A stretch of 64,000 nt of DNA from Lachnospiraceae bacterium (GTDB lineage Bacteria > Bacillota > Clostridia > Lachnospirales > Lachnospiraceae), in NCBI GenBank assembly GCA_017473115.1, contig JAFUNC010000007.1:1-64000 (forward strand), read 5' to 3'. A model generated the notes under the pieces. The model was given only the letters and a program-made list of their open reading frames with translations, was not told the origin of the DNA and did not search any database. This document shows, in pieces, positions 1 to 8,215 of this stretch. The translations under genes and the position numbers were made by a program. Position 1 is the first letter of the stretch. Every line of letters starts with the position of its first letter.

Positions 1-1524
1 ATTAGACACCTTCAACCCGTGCTCTTTCAGCACATATTCCTGAATTTCCTTATAAGTCGCCTTACTCTCAGCCGAAGTCAAATCCAGCTCATCTAATTCA
101 ATTTCAACCTCAATCACATCATCCGGCTTTTGTTGGGACAAAAGAACTACCGTCTCAACATTTGCCGTATTCGGGAACATATCCACGCAACACATCTTCT
201 CCAAGTGATATCCACCCTGTAAAAGTGCCTCCAAATCTCTCGCCAAACTGGTAGGTTTACAAGATACATATACAATACGGTCCACACCATAAGAAATAAT
301 TTTCTGTAATGCCTTCGGATGAATACAGTCTCTTGGCGGATCTAAAATAATATAGTCAGGCTTCTCCGCAATATCATCCAGCACCTTCAATACATCTCCC
401 GCAATGAATTCGCAGTTAGTCAGACCGTTCAATGCAGCATTCTCCCTGGCGGCTTCCACCGCCTCTTCCACAATCTCCACACCTACCACTTTTCCCGCTA
501 CGGGAGCAAGCAATTGCGCAATGGTGCCGGTTCCGCTGTATAAGTCAAAAACCACAGGATTTTCTTTTTCCATAGTGCCAAGGTAACTTCTGGTGGTATC
601 ATATAAAACTTCCGCACCCAAACTATTGGTCTGGAAGAATGAAAACTGGGTAATTTTAAAACGAAGCCCCAATAACTCTTCATAAAAATAATCTTTACCG
701 TATAAAAGCGTAGTTCCTTCATTCTTCACCACATCTGCCACGGAATCATTTACGGTATGTACAATCCCGGCAATACTTCCCTGTAGCGGCAATGCGAGAA
801 TTGTTTCTATATATGGCTTTAAGTCCACATTTTGCCCGCTTGTCGTAATCAAACCGATTAAAATTTCTCCGGTTTTTACCGCTTTACGCACCAGTAAATG
901 ACGAAGATATCCCTGATGTGTCAGACGATGAAAGAAAGGCAATTCTTCCTTAGCAAAATATTCTCTTGTTGCACTAAGAATCTGTCTGTAATCTTCATCC
1001 ACAATGCGGCAATCCGTCACGGACACAATATCATAAAAACTGCCTCTTTTATGCATTCCCAACGAAAGAGGACCACCTTTAAATTCATCCCCGAAAGAGA
1101 ATTCCATCTTATTACGGTATCCTTCCTTTACAGGGCTTGCCTTAATACCTTCAAACACCTCATCAAAACGTTTATCACCGGAATTGAACTGTTCATAAAC
1201 CGGTCGGATTAAGTCCTCTACCTGACTGCGCTTTATCTTTAATTGCTCTTCGTAAGGATATGTTTGATAAAGGCAGCCGCCGCAAATTCCCGCATGCGGA
1301 CAAGGTGCTTCCACCTCGCACGCTGCCGGCACAATAACTTCCAATAATCTGCCTTCCGCCTTACCATGCTTCTTTTTGTTAATGACACAGGATACCGTCT
1401 GTCCCGGCAACGCATTTTTTACCGTTACAACAGAATCTGTCCCCTCTTCTTTTATCACAACTCTTCCTTTGTTGGGGAAGTCGCATTTTTCAACATATCC
1501 CTGTACAATCTCGCCTTTTTTCAT
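1..1524 (-). CDS. rlmD: 23S rRNA (uracil-5-)-methyltransferase, RlmD/RumA family (3' end cut by window edge)
   Basis: The enzyme transfers a methyl group from SAM to C5 of a uridine in 23S rRNA. The frame is open from the ATG at 1524 to base 1 (508 codons, no stop), so the C-terminus lies outside the window. An N-terminal TRAM-like domain (about residues 1-60) is followed by the 4Fe-4S cysteines CEVEAPCPHAGICGGC, then the SAM-dependent methyltransferase domain with DPPRDCIHPKAL and the catalytic-cysteine motif SCKPTSLARD, then VDMFPNTANVETVVLL. About 48 more residues continue past this usual C-terminus, so the protein has a C-terminal extension that I recall from clostridial members. A terminator separates it from the gene upstream. 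Family assignment is firm; whether it modifies U1939, U747 or both is not visible. Confidence 0.93.
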   Translation of the reverse strand, partial: MKKGEIVQGYVEKCDFPNKGRVVIKEEGTDSVVTVKNALPGQTVSCVINKKKHGKAEGRLLEVIVPAACEVEAPCPHAGICGGCLYQTYPYEEQLKIKRSQVEDLIRPVYEQFNSGDKRFDEVFEGIKASPVKEGYRNKMEFSFGDEFKGGPLSLGMHKRGSFYDIVSVTDCRIVDEDYRQILSATREYFAKEELPFFHRLTHQGYLRHLLVRKAVKTGEILIGLITTSGQNVDLKPYIETILALPLQGSIAGIVHTVNDSVADVVKNEGTTLLYGKDYFYEELLGLRFKITQFSFFQTNSLGAEVLYDTTRSYLGTMEKENPVVFDLYSGTGTIAQLLAPVAGKVVGVEIVEEAVEAARENAALNGLTNCEFIAGDVLKVLDDIAEKPDYIILDPPRDCIHPKALQKIISYGVDRIVYVSCKPTSLARDLEALLQGGYHLEKMCCVDMFPNTANVETVVLLSQQKPDDVIEVEIELDELDLTSAESKATYKEIQEYVLKEHGLKVSN

Positions 1525-1540
1525 TTTGCTCCTATACGCA

Positions 1541-1571
1541 AAAAGCGGGATGTTTTGACACATCCCGTTTT
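1541..1571 (-). terminator. Rho-independent terminator after the small acidic membrane protein
   Basis: CGGGATG pairs with CATCCCG around an 8-nt loop. On the minus strand the stem is followed by CTTTTT. It lies between the stop at 1587 and the rlmD start at 1524. Confidence 0.75.
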
Positions 1572-1586
1572 AAGCATTCCTTATTA

Positions 1587-1859
1587 TTATTTCTCGTCAG
1601 CCTTAATTTCAATTGCTTCTTCATCATCAAAGAAATCATCATCGAAATCATCATCGAAATCGTCATCAAAATCTTCCAAATAATCAGGTGTAAGATAACG
1701 ATATACCAGATATGCGATACCTGCGATTGCTGCTACAGCACCGATGATTGCCAATACCCAGATGATAGTTCTTTTAACTTTTTCATCCTGTTCTTTTTCT
1801 TTTCTGTTCAAAAGTTCATTTAATTTTACTGTTTCTAAAAGTTCTTCGATTTTTTTCAT
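1587..1859 (-). CDS. Small membrane protein with Asp-rich C-terminal tail, unknown function
   Basis: A 90-residue protein that I cannot assign. Residues 1-28 are charged and helical, one transmembrane segment follows (IIWVLAIIGAVAAIAGIAYLV), and the tail carries three near-perfect FDDD units then FFDDEEAIEIKADEK. The DNA of the tail is a 12-bp tandem repeat. The start is supported by GGGAGG about 9 nt before the ATG. Lys/Arg just ahead of the membrane segment suggests N-inside, so the acidic tail would face outward. It is transcribed alone, with its own terminator. A structural or cation-binding role is only a guess. Confidence 0.75.
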   Translation of the reverse strand: MKKIEELLETVKLNELLNRKEKEQDEKVKRTIIWVLAIIGAVAAIAGIAYLVYRYLTPDYLEDFDDDFDDDFDDDFFDDEEAIEIKADEK

Positions 1860-2050
1860 AGATAAAACCTCCCTTTTTACAATTGATTGTCTTTTCCAAA
1901 TCTATAGATAGCATACCACGAAATCCAATTTTTTACTATCCCTAAATTTAGATTTTTATACAAATTTAGGAAATTCCCGGATAAAAACTTATAAATTTCT
2001 TTTGAACGGCATGCCGTTACAATTTCACACAATGAAACCGTTCAAAACTT

Positions 2051-4369
2051 TTACAATTTCTGCAATCTTGCAAATGCTGCGTTCAACACTCGTTGTCCCG
2101 CTTTATCAAAAACTACCGTAACCAAAGTAGTCCCTTCACCTGCTTCAATGTTCTCTACAACACCATCGCCAAACTTAATATGACGCACCCTGTCGCCTAC
2201 TCCGTAGTCAACACTTGCACTGCTCATCTGACTTCCCTTGGTCAATCCTGCCAAACCGGATGCTCCGGCATAAGGCTTGACTGCAGGCTGTGCCATTCTT
2301 GCTTTCGGTTTCGCCATTCCGTTTGGTGCAAATCCCGTAAAAGGAGCTGTTTTCATAATATGAATGGACGACTGACTGACAGGTTCCTCCAAAGAAACAC
2401 GTTTTTTGGGTAAGTTTCCTTCTACCAGTTCCTGAGGTATTTCCCTGACAAACGTGCTGACCGGATTATACTGCGTTTCTCCGCGAAGCATACGTGCCTT
2501 GGCGCAGGTAATGGTAAGTTCATCCTTAGCCCTTGTAATACCTACATATGCAAGTCTTCGCTCTTCTTCCATCTCCTCATCATCTTCCGCACTGAGCGCC
2601 ATATATCCGGGAAAAAGTCCATCCTCCATACCTGTCAGATACACCTGCGAGAATTCCAAACCCTTGGCACTGTGTATGGTCATAAGCAACACTCTGTCAT
2701 TGTTGTTGTCCACACTGTCAATATCCGCCACCAAAGATACCTCTGTCAGAAAATCCTGCAAAGAAGGTCCCTCTTCCGCCTCCGGATTCTCTGCCGCATA
2801 CTTTTCTTCAAAAGCAGCCGCTTTGGTAATCAATTCATCAATATTCTGGATTCTTTCCTCCGCATCTTCATCATCGGAATTTTCCCAATCTTCCAAATAG
2901 CCGGTGCCTTTTATCACATCATCAATCAATTCCGGTAAATCATCATAATAACCTTCCGTTGACTTTGTGCGGAAGGTACGTATCATACTTGCAAACGAAC
3001 GCATCTTCTCTGCCGTTTTGCCAAGTCCCGGAATTTCATCCGCTCTTACTAAAGCATCGAAAAAACTGATTTCATTCTCACCGGCAAAACGTTCCGCTTT
3101 TTCAATACTGGTCGCGCCGATTCCCCTTTTCGGAACATTGATAATGCGCTTGACCGACAAATCATCCCTGCCGCTCTCCACAGTCTTTAAATAAGCCAAA
3201 ACATCTTTGATTTCTTTACGTCCGTAAAAGTTCGTACCACCTACCAGACGATAGGCAATATTGTCTCTTACAAACTGTTCTTCAAGTGCACGTGACTGGG
3301 CATTCGTACGATAAAGCACCGCACAATCTTTGAGATTCACTTCTTTTCTTCGTACCTTATGCCAGATATCATCACATACAAATTGTGCTTCTTCAATCGC
3401 ATTGTCAAACTGGCGGAAGTGGATTTTTTTACCGTCGCCGCGCTCCGACCATAAGGCTTTGGCCTTACGTCCTTTGTTATGGCTGATAACGCCGTTTGCC
3501 GCATCTAAAATATTCTTGGTGGAACGGTAATTCTGCTCTAATTTAATCACAGTTGCTTCCGGATAATGAAACTCAAAGTCCAAAATATTGCGGATATTCG
3601 CCCCACGGAATTTATAAATCGACTGGTCATCATCTCCCACCACACAAAGGTTTCTGTTTTTCTGTGCCAGAAGACGAATCATTTCAAACTGTACCGTATT
3701 GGTATCCTGATACTCATCCACCATAATATAAAGAAAACGGTTTTGATAACTTTCCAATACATCCGGACAATAACGGAACAAATCCACGGTCTTTAACAAT
3801 AAATCATCAAAATCCAAAGCATTATTCTTCTTTAACGTCTTCTGATATTCTTTATACACATGAGCAATTCGTTGATTCACCCAATTCCCCATCGCCGTCT
3901 TTTCATATTCTTCTGCAGAAATCATCTCGTTTTTGCAGGAAGAAATCACCCCAAGAATCGTACGTTCCTTAATCTGTTTGGTATCAATATTATCCCTTTT
4001 ACAGATTGCCTTAATTGTACTCTTCTGATCATCCGTATCATAAATGGTAAAATTGGTATCATATCCTAATTTGTCAATATGTCTGCGCAGTATTCTTACG
4101 CAGGTGGAATGAAACGTGGCAATCCAGATACTTTCGGAACCAAATCCAATCATATCATCCACACGTTCACGCATCTCGCCTGCTGCCTTATTGGTAAAAG
4201 CTATGGCAAGAATATTCCATGGATTAACTCCCTTCTCCAATAAATATGCAATTCGATTGGTTAAAACACGGGTCTTACCGGAGCCCGCACCTGCAAGCAA
4301 TAACACCGGTCCTTCTGTGGTGGTCACACCGATTTTCTGTTGTTCGTTTAATTTATCTAAAATGTTCAT
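2051..4369 (-). CDS. pcrA: ATP-dependent DNA helicase PcrA/UvrD
   Basis: A superfamily 1A 3'-5' DNA helicase acting in repair and in clearing proteins from DNA. At 772 residues it has the family's usual size. Visible motifs are Walker A GAGSGKT near residue 30, GFTNKAAGEMRER-like motif Ia (AFTNKAAGEMRER), motif II VDEYQDTN, motif III GDDDQSIYKFRGA, QNYRST, and VLLMTIHSAKGLEF with VGITRAKDELTI near the C-terminal third. The tail GVGDRVRHIKFGDGVVENIE is the Tudor-like RNA polymerase-binding domain typical of PcrA. I start at MNILDKLNEQQ (4369), where AGGAGAACAGAG precedes the ATG; the frame is open further up to 4468 but those residues do not match the family. I saw no clear T-tract terminator after the gene. 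Confidence 0.96.
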   Translation of the reverse strand: MNILDKLNEQQKIGVTTTEGPVLLLAGAGSGKTRVLTNRIAYLLEKGVNPWNILAIAFTNKAAGEMRERVDDMIGFGSESIWIATFHSTCVRILRRHIDKLGYDTNFTIYDTDDQKSTIKAICKRDNIDTKQIKERTILGVISSCKNEMISAEEYEKTAMGNWVNQRIAHVYKEYQKTLKKNNALDFDDLLLKTVDLFRYCPDVLESYQNRFLYIMVDEYQDTNTVQFEMIRLLAQKNRNLCVVGDDDQSIYKFRGANIRNILDFEFHYPEATVIKLEQNYRSTKNILDAANGVISHNKGRKAKALWSERGDGKKIHFRQFDNAIEEAQFVCDDIWHKVRRKEVNLKDCAVLYRTNAQSRALEEQFVRDNIAYRLVGGTNFYGRKEIKDVLAYLKTVESGRDDLSVKRIINVPKRGIGATSIEKAERFAGENEISFFDALVRADEIPGLGKTAEKMRSFASMIRTFRTKSTEGYYDDLPELIDDVIKGTGYLEDWENSDDEDAEERIQNIDELITKAAAFEEKYAAENPEAEEGPSLQDFLTEVSLVADIDSVDNNNDRVLLMTIHSAKGLEFSQVYLTGMEDGLFPGYMALSAEDDEEMEEERRLAYVGITRAKDELTITCAKARMLRGETQYNPVSTFVREIPQELVEGNLPKKRVSLEEPVSQSSIHIMKTAPFTGFAPNGMAKPKARMAQPAVKPYAGASGLAGLTKGSQMSSASVDYGVGDRVRHIKFGDGVVENIEAGEGTTLVTVVFDKAGQRVLNAAFARLQKL

Positions 4370-4464
4370 CTCTGTTCTCCTATTCCACACAATGGATATT
4401 ATAACAAATTGCATACAAATAAAAAAGAGAATTTCCCAAATCCGTAAAAGATTAAACTTTTGTA

Positions 4465-4501
4465 TCAAAAAACCCTACGCGGAATATCCTCCGACGTAGG
4501 G
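4465..4501 (-). terminator. Rho-independent terminator after the 4522-4962 gene
   Basis: CCCTACG pairs with CGTAGGG, with a second short GGA/TCC pairing inside. On the minus strand the stem ends in TTTTTTG. Confidence 0.8.
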
Positions 4502-4521
4502 CTTATACTTCTTTTATATAT

Positions 4522-4962
4522 TCATGCTTTCACATCAAATGTAGGATCATCTTGGCTGACATCCTCATAAATAAAGGTTTCTTCATCATTATGAGGAAAT
4601 AACAATTCCATAAAAAGATTACCTAACAGATTTTTTACCCGTTTAGGGTCCACATCCTTATAAAAAGTTTCTCCTGCATCCATTTGCTTTAAATTATCCA
4701 AAACGGCTAAAATATCAAATTCTTTTGATTCTTCCGCTACTTCCGCACCAACTCCGGTCGGCTTCTTTTCATCTGTCGTTTGTACTGCCGCATTCCCTTC
4801 CATTACCGCTTTTGTTTCAGGAATATTATACACTACATTTTTACAGGTTTTGCGAAAGCACTCCGGGTCGTATTTGGCCAAATAACGCAAATCGTCCATG
4901 GTAATGTTTTTCTTATTATGGATTTTGATATAAATATTAATCAGTCTTGTATTATCATCCAT
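4522..4962 (-). CDS. Hypothetical acidic protein, 146 residues
   Basis: I do not recognise this protein. It is soluble-looking with no signal peptide. The N-terminal 50 residues (MDDNTRLINIYIKIHNKKNI...) are basic and helical and contain two cysteines (ECFRKTCKN). A charged, low-complexity middle follows, and the C-terminal half is acidic and helical (NLLGNLFMELLFPHNDEETF). The start at 4962 has AGAGGT upstream; a longer frame to 5052 is possible but has no such site. It sits between two terminators, so it is probably its own transcription unit. Confidence 0.7.
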   Translation of the reverse strand: MDDNTRLINIYIKIHNKKNITMDDLRYLAKYDPECFRKTCKNVVYNIPETKAVMEGNAAVQTTDEKKPTGVGAEVAEESKEFDILAVLDNLKQMDAGETFYKDVDPKRVKNLLGNLFMELLFPHNDEETFIYEDVSQDDPTFDVKA

Positions 4963-5040
4963 AAGCACTACCTCTTGGGGATGCCATCTTGTTACATTTA
5001 TATTATAGCATTTTTTTATAATGAAAGATATAAGGAACAT

Positions 5041-5074
5041 AAAAATTGCCACACTTTTTTGTGTGACAATTTTA
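5041..5074 (-). terminator. Rho-independent terminator after the prepilin gene
   Basis: AAAATTGTCACAC pairs with GTGTGGCAATTTT around a six-A loop when read on the minus strand, and a T-run follows. It lies between the prepilin stop (5114) and the next start (4962). Confidence 0.75.
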
Positions 5075-5113
5075 CAGAAATATCAATTATATCATAAATG
5101 AAAAGAATACATT

Positions 5114-5635
5114 TTATTCTACATAAATTACGTTATCATTTGTAATGCCGGTTTTGTTTACAACGTGATTACCGCTTACTTTTTCCCCTGTTACATCACT
5201 GTCATAAATCCATACCACAAAACCACCGCCGCCGGTTCCCTGAATATATAATGCACCGTTATCCTTTGCAGGCGTGGATTTTACTCTGGATAAAAACTCT
5301 GCATCTCCACTACTGAACACATCAAATCCCACATATTCATTTACGGTTTGGGTAAATACGGAATCTCCCCAACCGGCACAACGCATTGCGTACTGTCCGC
5401 TCTGAATATTCGCAATTTGACTGGCAGAATACTGATCTGTTGCAGTAATCACATCCGGGTCTGCCATCGCGATTGCAAACGCCGTATGAATGGTATCACA
5501 CAACTGGATATCCGAAGATACATTTGTTTTTTCAATATACTTAATTAACTGTGGCGCCATCAAACCTACCAAAATCGCCATAATCGCAATTACAATAATT
5601 AACTCCACCAACGAAAATCCTTTGTTATTTTTCAT
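5114..5635 (-). CDS. Type IV prepilin-like protein (GspG/PilE-type N-terminus)
   Basis: The N-terminus MKNNKGFSLVELIIVIAIMA is a textbook class III prepilin signal: a short basic leader, cleavage between G and F by a prepilin peptidase, Glu at mature position 5, and a hydrophobic helix that is both membrane anchor and pilus-packing spine. The globular domain (residues about 45-173) has two cysteines (QLCDTIH and MRCAGWG) that could form a disulfide. It ends in a beta-rich region resembling pseudopilins. The start at 5635 has GGAGGGCTT upstream. No assembly ATPase, platform protein or prepilin peptidase is nearby, so it is an isolated pilin gene. An unusual structured leader with a possible small ORF lies just upstream. 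Confidence 0.85.
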   Translation of the reverse strand: MKNNKGFSLVELIIVIAIMAILVGLMAPQLIKYIEKTNVSSDIQLCDTIHTAFAIAMADPDVITATDQYSASQIANIQSGQYAMRCAGWGDSVFTQTVNEYVGFDVFSSGDAEFLSRVKSTPAKDNGALYIQGTGGGGFVVWIYDSDVTGEKVSGNHVVNKTGITNDNVIYVE

Positions 5636-5658
5636 AAGCCCTCCTATTTGTATTTCCA

Positions 5659-5796
5659 CTACGCGAATGACTGCCCCGAAGGGCAGTCCCGCTTCGTTTC
5701 GAAAGTCCTTTTGACTTTCATGTTATATATCCTCCTTCCGTTCAGGATAGCCTTCACTCCTCTCGGGTCGCCACCTTCAATTCGTTCCGGCTTCAT
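5659..5796 (-). other. Possible 45-codon small ORF or repeat element in the prepilin leader
   Basis: An open frame from ATG 5796 to TAG 5659 encodes 45 residues beginning MKPERIEGGDPRGVK. GGAAG lies about 8 nt before the first ATG, and a second in-frame Met at codon 26 has a perfect AAGGAGG 9 nt upstream. The stretch is visibly richer in G than its surroundings, and its 3' part contains an 8-bp perfect hairpin. Its reverse strand also reads as a short Ser/Lys-rich frame. I have a weak recollection of similar peptides scattered through clostridial genomes, which would suit a repeated palindromic element better than a gene. Coding status is undecided. Confidence 0.35.
5669..5688 (-). repeat. 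Perfect 8-bp hairpin in the prepilin leader
   Basis: GACTGCCC pairs with GGGCAGTC around a 4-nt loop (CGAA on the plus strand, TTCG on the minus strand). No T-run follows on the minus strand, so it is not an ordinary terminator for the genes upstream. UUCG-type tetraloops are very stable in RNA. Confidence 0.6.
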
Positions 5797-5914
5797 ATAT
5801 AACACTTCCTTTTACGATTTTATTGTATCTTTTTTTATCAATAAGAAAAATCAACCTTTTAGCAAAATAAGACCTTTTATTTCCACTAAAAAAGCAAAAT
5901 AAAAGGACACCTTC

Positions 5915-6913
5915 TTAAAAAGTGCCCTTACCGATTCTTTTGAGAATCCATTTTGTCAAATACGTAATCATTGTAGCAAACACTATGGATGCGACCAAAC
6001 TGATAAAATAATAGGATATTTTTTCTACGTCACCAAACACCCTGTTATAAAAGGAAAGTACTACCAAAATCACCGTATGATGACACAAATACACCGCGTA
6101 TTCGATTTTACATAAGAATCGCAGTACTTTACTATCTTTTTTGAGAAAACGCCCGCACCGCATAAACATAAGAAAAATTCCCATCGCCAGAAGATTCTTA
6201 TAAACCAAATCCGGTCCCGGTAACGAAAGAAACATCATTACCAGCATGCCTACAAGTACGCTTCCCCATGCATACCATGGCATAGTTTCCAGTTTTTTCT
6301 CAAAACGAAAACTTAACATACCAAACCAGAACATACAAATTCCGGTAATCAAATGTGCATCATCCGGAAAAGGTCCCCAGGCAAAAATCACATTCAAGAT
6401 ATAGAGACACAGTATAATGACGGTTCCCGCAATTTTACTCTTTCGATAAAGAAATTGCAATAACGGAAACAGCAGATACACGCCCACAATAATGGCAGTG
6501 TACCACTCGCCTACCAGCGCGCCGGAACGAATGTCCGCAAATTCAAGATATTTATCAATTCCTATTATGGTAAAAATCGCCCGCCATGGTTCTAACCCTG
6601 CCCAAACCGGATTCTTTAAAATAACGGAATGCCCAAACCATACCAGTAAATAACATACGTAAAACATAGGAAAAATGGCTAACCAACGCTTTTTATAAAA
6701 CTGTCCGACATTCAACTTCTCACCATAATTCCGTGCAAGACAGTTTCCGGAAATCAAAAAAAACAGGGCGGTTCCCACATTTCCCCAGTTGCCGTTTGCA
6801 AAACCAAAAAACACACCGTAGTATTGATCCAACGCCACCGTAAAATGCAGGTTAAACACCATTAAAATAGCAAGTATTCTTAATATATCTAAATATAATT
6901 TCTTCTCTTTCAT
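5915..6913 (-). CDS. Acyltransferase 3 family membrane protein (OafA/YrhL-like)
   Basis: An integral membrane acyltransferase with about ten transmembrane helices, expected to O-acylate a cell-surface sugar or polymer; the substrate cannot be told from sequence. The N-terminus KKLYLDILRILAILMVFNLHF carries the family's R and H in the first helix, and FFLISG.C.A in helix two matches the family. The C-terminal half has the paired helices usual for this fold. The ATG at 6913 is preferred because a near-ideal promoter ends six bases upstream; a GTG at 6946 would lie upstream of the -10 box. It follows a DUF975 gene but is separated from it by a terminator. Confidence 0.85.
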   Translation of the reverse strand: MKEKKLYLDILRILAILMVFNLHFTVALDQYYGVFFGFANGNWGNVGTALFFLISGNCLARNYGEKLNVGQFYKKRWLAIFPMFYVCYLLVWFGHSVILKNPVWAGLEPWRAIFTIIGIDKYLEFADIRSGALVGEWYTAIIVGVYLLFPLLQFLYRKSKIAGTVIILCLYILNVIFAWGPFPDDAHLITGICMFWFGMLSFRFEKKLETMPWYAWGSVLVGMLVMMFLSLPGPDLVYKNLLAMGIFLMFMRCGRFLKKDSKVLRFLCKIEYAVYLCHHTVILVVLSFYNRVFGDVEKISYYFISLVASIVFATMITYLTKWILKRIGKGTF

Positions 6914-6948
6914 AGGTGCATTATACCAAATAGACTTTTCTAACACAA
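6914..6948 (-). promoter_or_regulatory. Promoter placing the start point at the acyltransferase start codon (leaderless mRNA)
   Basis: On the minus strand TTGTGT (6948-6943), a 17-bp spacer and a perfect TATAAT (6925-6920) are followed by GCACCT and then ATG. The expected start point, about 7 nt after the -10 box, falls on the A of the ATG. There is no Shine-Dalgarno sequence. Confidence 0.55.
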
Positions 6949-6959
6949 TAAAAAAAAGA

Positions 6960-6988
6960 GAAAAGCGGCCCTGCGCGGACCGCTTTCG
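6960..6988 (-). terminator. Rho-independent terminator after the DUF975 gene
   Basis: AAAGCGG.CC pairs with GG.CCGCTTT around a short GC-rich loop, followed on the minus strand by CTCTTTTTTTT. The T-tract runs into the next promoter. Confidence 0.85.
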
Positions 6989-6989
6989 T

Positions 6990-7955
6990 TTAATAGTTCC
7001 ATCTGGAATAAGACACTACACTTTCTACTTCATCAAGATTACCCTGCCCAATCAACGGTCTGTGTTCATCTTCATCCTTCGGAAAAAGTACACCGTCGTC
7101 TTCTGTAATCAATTGCTTATAAAATGCAAGATACGCTACCTCCTGATATGCTCTGACCCAAAGGGCACCTGCGCAAAACGGAATAGAAAATAAAATTGCT
7201 TTTTCCATACATAAAGCACAAATAATATAAGGCAACTGCGAAAGGAGACTCCAACCGATAAAACTAAAAATCAAACAGAACAATCTCCACTTATTACCCT
7301 GCATAATGCGTTTTGACTTCTTCAGTGCTTCAATACCACCGATTCCGGGATTGTCATAAACAATATAGGGTGCCATAGTATAATCAAGCATCTTAGTATA
7401 AACAAAGATTCCGCCTGCCAGACCAAGACCGAAGCATACTACCATAAAGAATACTTCACCGCCTTGTATGATTGCAATTAAAATCGCACAAGGAATCAAT
7501 ACAACCACCACAATTGCCACAACTGCAAGCGTCCATAAAAACGTATAAAGCCAACGGAAGAAATGAACACTGAAACCTTCTTTGAATCGCTTAAACTGTG
7601 AAAAAAGATCTTTAAAAGAAGGTTTTTCTCCATTTAACATTTTGCTGTTGAATTGAATATATCCCAGAGTCAAGGGACCTGCAAAAATAAAAAGCACAAG
7701 ATTAATAATAAAAACTACTGCCGCAATCCCCAAACCTACCAACATAAGCATACCCTGCTGGTATGAAGGGTACTGATCAATATTCTCCGTTGCGGAACTG
7801 AATGCTCCGCCATCACCGAGTGTTGTTGCATTAAACAACGTACTTACGCATAAAATCGTTGCCACCAACGCCGTAAGTGCTCCAATCCACCAGTTTCCCT
7901 TTAATGCTGCTCTCGCTTCATACCTGAAATCTTTTGCACATTTTTGTGAATACAT
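6990..7955 (-). CDS. DUF975 family membrane protein
   Basis: A 321-residue polytopic membrane protein of the DUF975 family, common in Lachnospiraceae and of unknown biochemical role. The family signature is the N-terminal cytoplasmic stretch with R-x-A-R-A-x-L-K-G-N-W-W followed by about six hydrophobic segments. The paralogue-typical segment with the GIGGIEALKKSKRIMQGNKW loop lies near residue 220. The C-terminal 35 residues are hydrophilic and acidic. GAGGAG lies upstream of the ATG. It appears monocistronic, with its own terminator. Nothing in the context indicates a specific partner. Confidence 0.85.
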   Translation of the reverse strand: MYSQKCAKDFRYEARAALKGNWWIGALTALVATILCVSTLFNATTLGDGGAFSSATENIDQYPSYQQGMLMLVGLGIAAVVFIINLVLFIFAGPLTLGYIQFNSKMLNGEKPSFKDLFSQFKRFKEGFSVHFFRWLYTFLWTLAVVAIVVVVLIPCAILIAIIQGGEVFFMVVCFGLGLAGGIFVYTKMLDYTMAPYIVYDNPGIGGIEALKKSKRIMQGNKWRLFCLIFSFIGWSLLSQLPYIICALCMEKAILFSIPFCAGALWVRAYQEVAYLAFYKQLITEDDGVLFPKDEDEHRPLIGQGNLDEVESVVSYSRWNY

Positions 7956-8111
7956 ATTTTACTCCTCTCACACAAATATTAGTTTTAATCAACTACTTAC
8001 AAAACTATGTAACATATTTATATTACTCCTAAATCATAACATATCTGTTCCTGCGATAATATGATATTAATGACAAAATAACATAGTCTATTTCCATTTT
8101 TTTAGCAAAAT

Positions 8112-8172
8112 AAAAGCACTGCATTTGAATATCAGGCATCCATTACCAGTCCTCTCAAATAAAGTGCTTTGT
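8112..8172 (-). terminator. Long-loop terminator after the HTH gene
   Basis: On the minus strand CAAAGCACTTTATTTGA pairs imperfectly with TCAAATGCAGTGCTTTT across a loop of about 28 nt, followed by ATTTTG. The interval 7956-8215 otherwise shows only AT-rich sequence. Confidence 0.5.
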
Positions 8173-8215
8173 TTTAATGATATAATCCTCTCGCCTGTCA
8201 AACGTTTCTTGTGAA

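Noticed and set aside
1366..1683. Plus-strand frame ending in Ser/Lys repeats
   Set aside because: It is the antisense of the FDDD tandem repeat and of rlmD; no ribosome site, and the minus-strand genes explain the region.
5640..5830. c-di-GMP (GEMM) riboswitch upstream of the prepilin gene
   Set aside because: Pilin leaders in Clostridia often have one, but the conserved GEMM core sequences are absent here.
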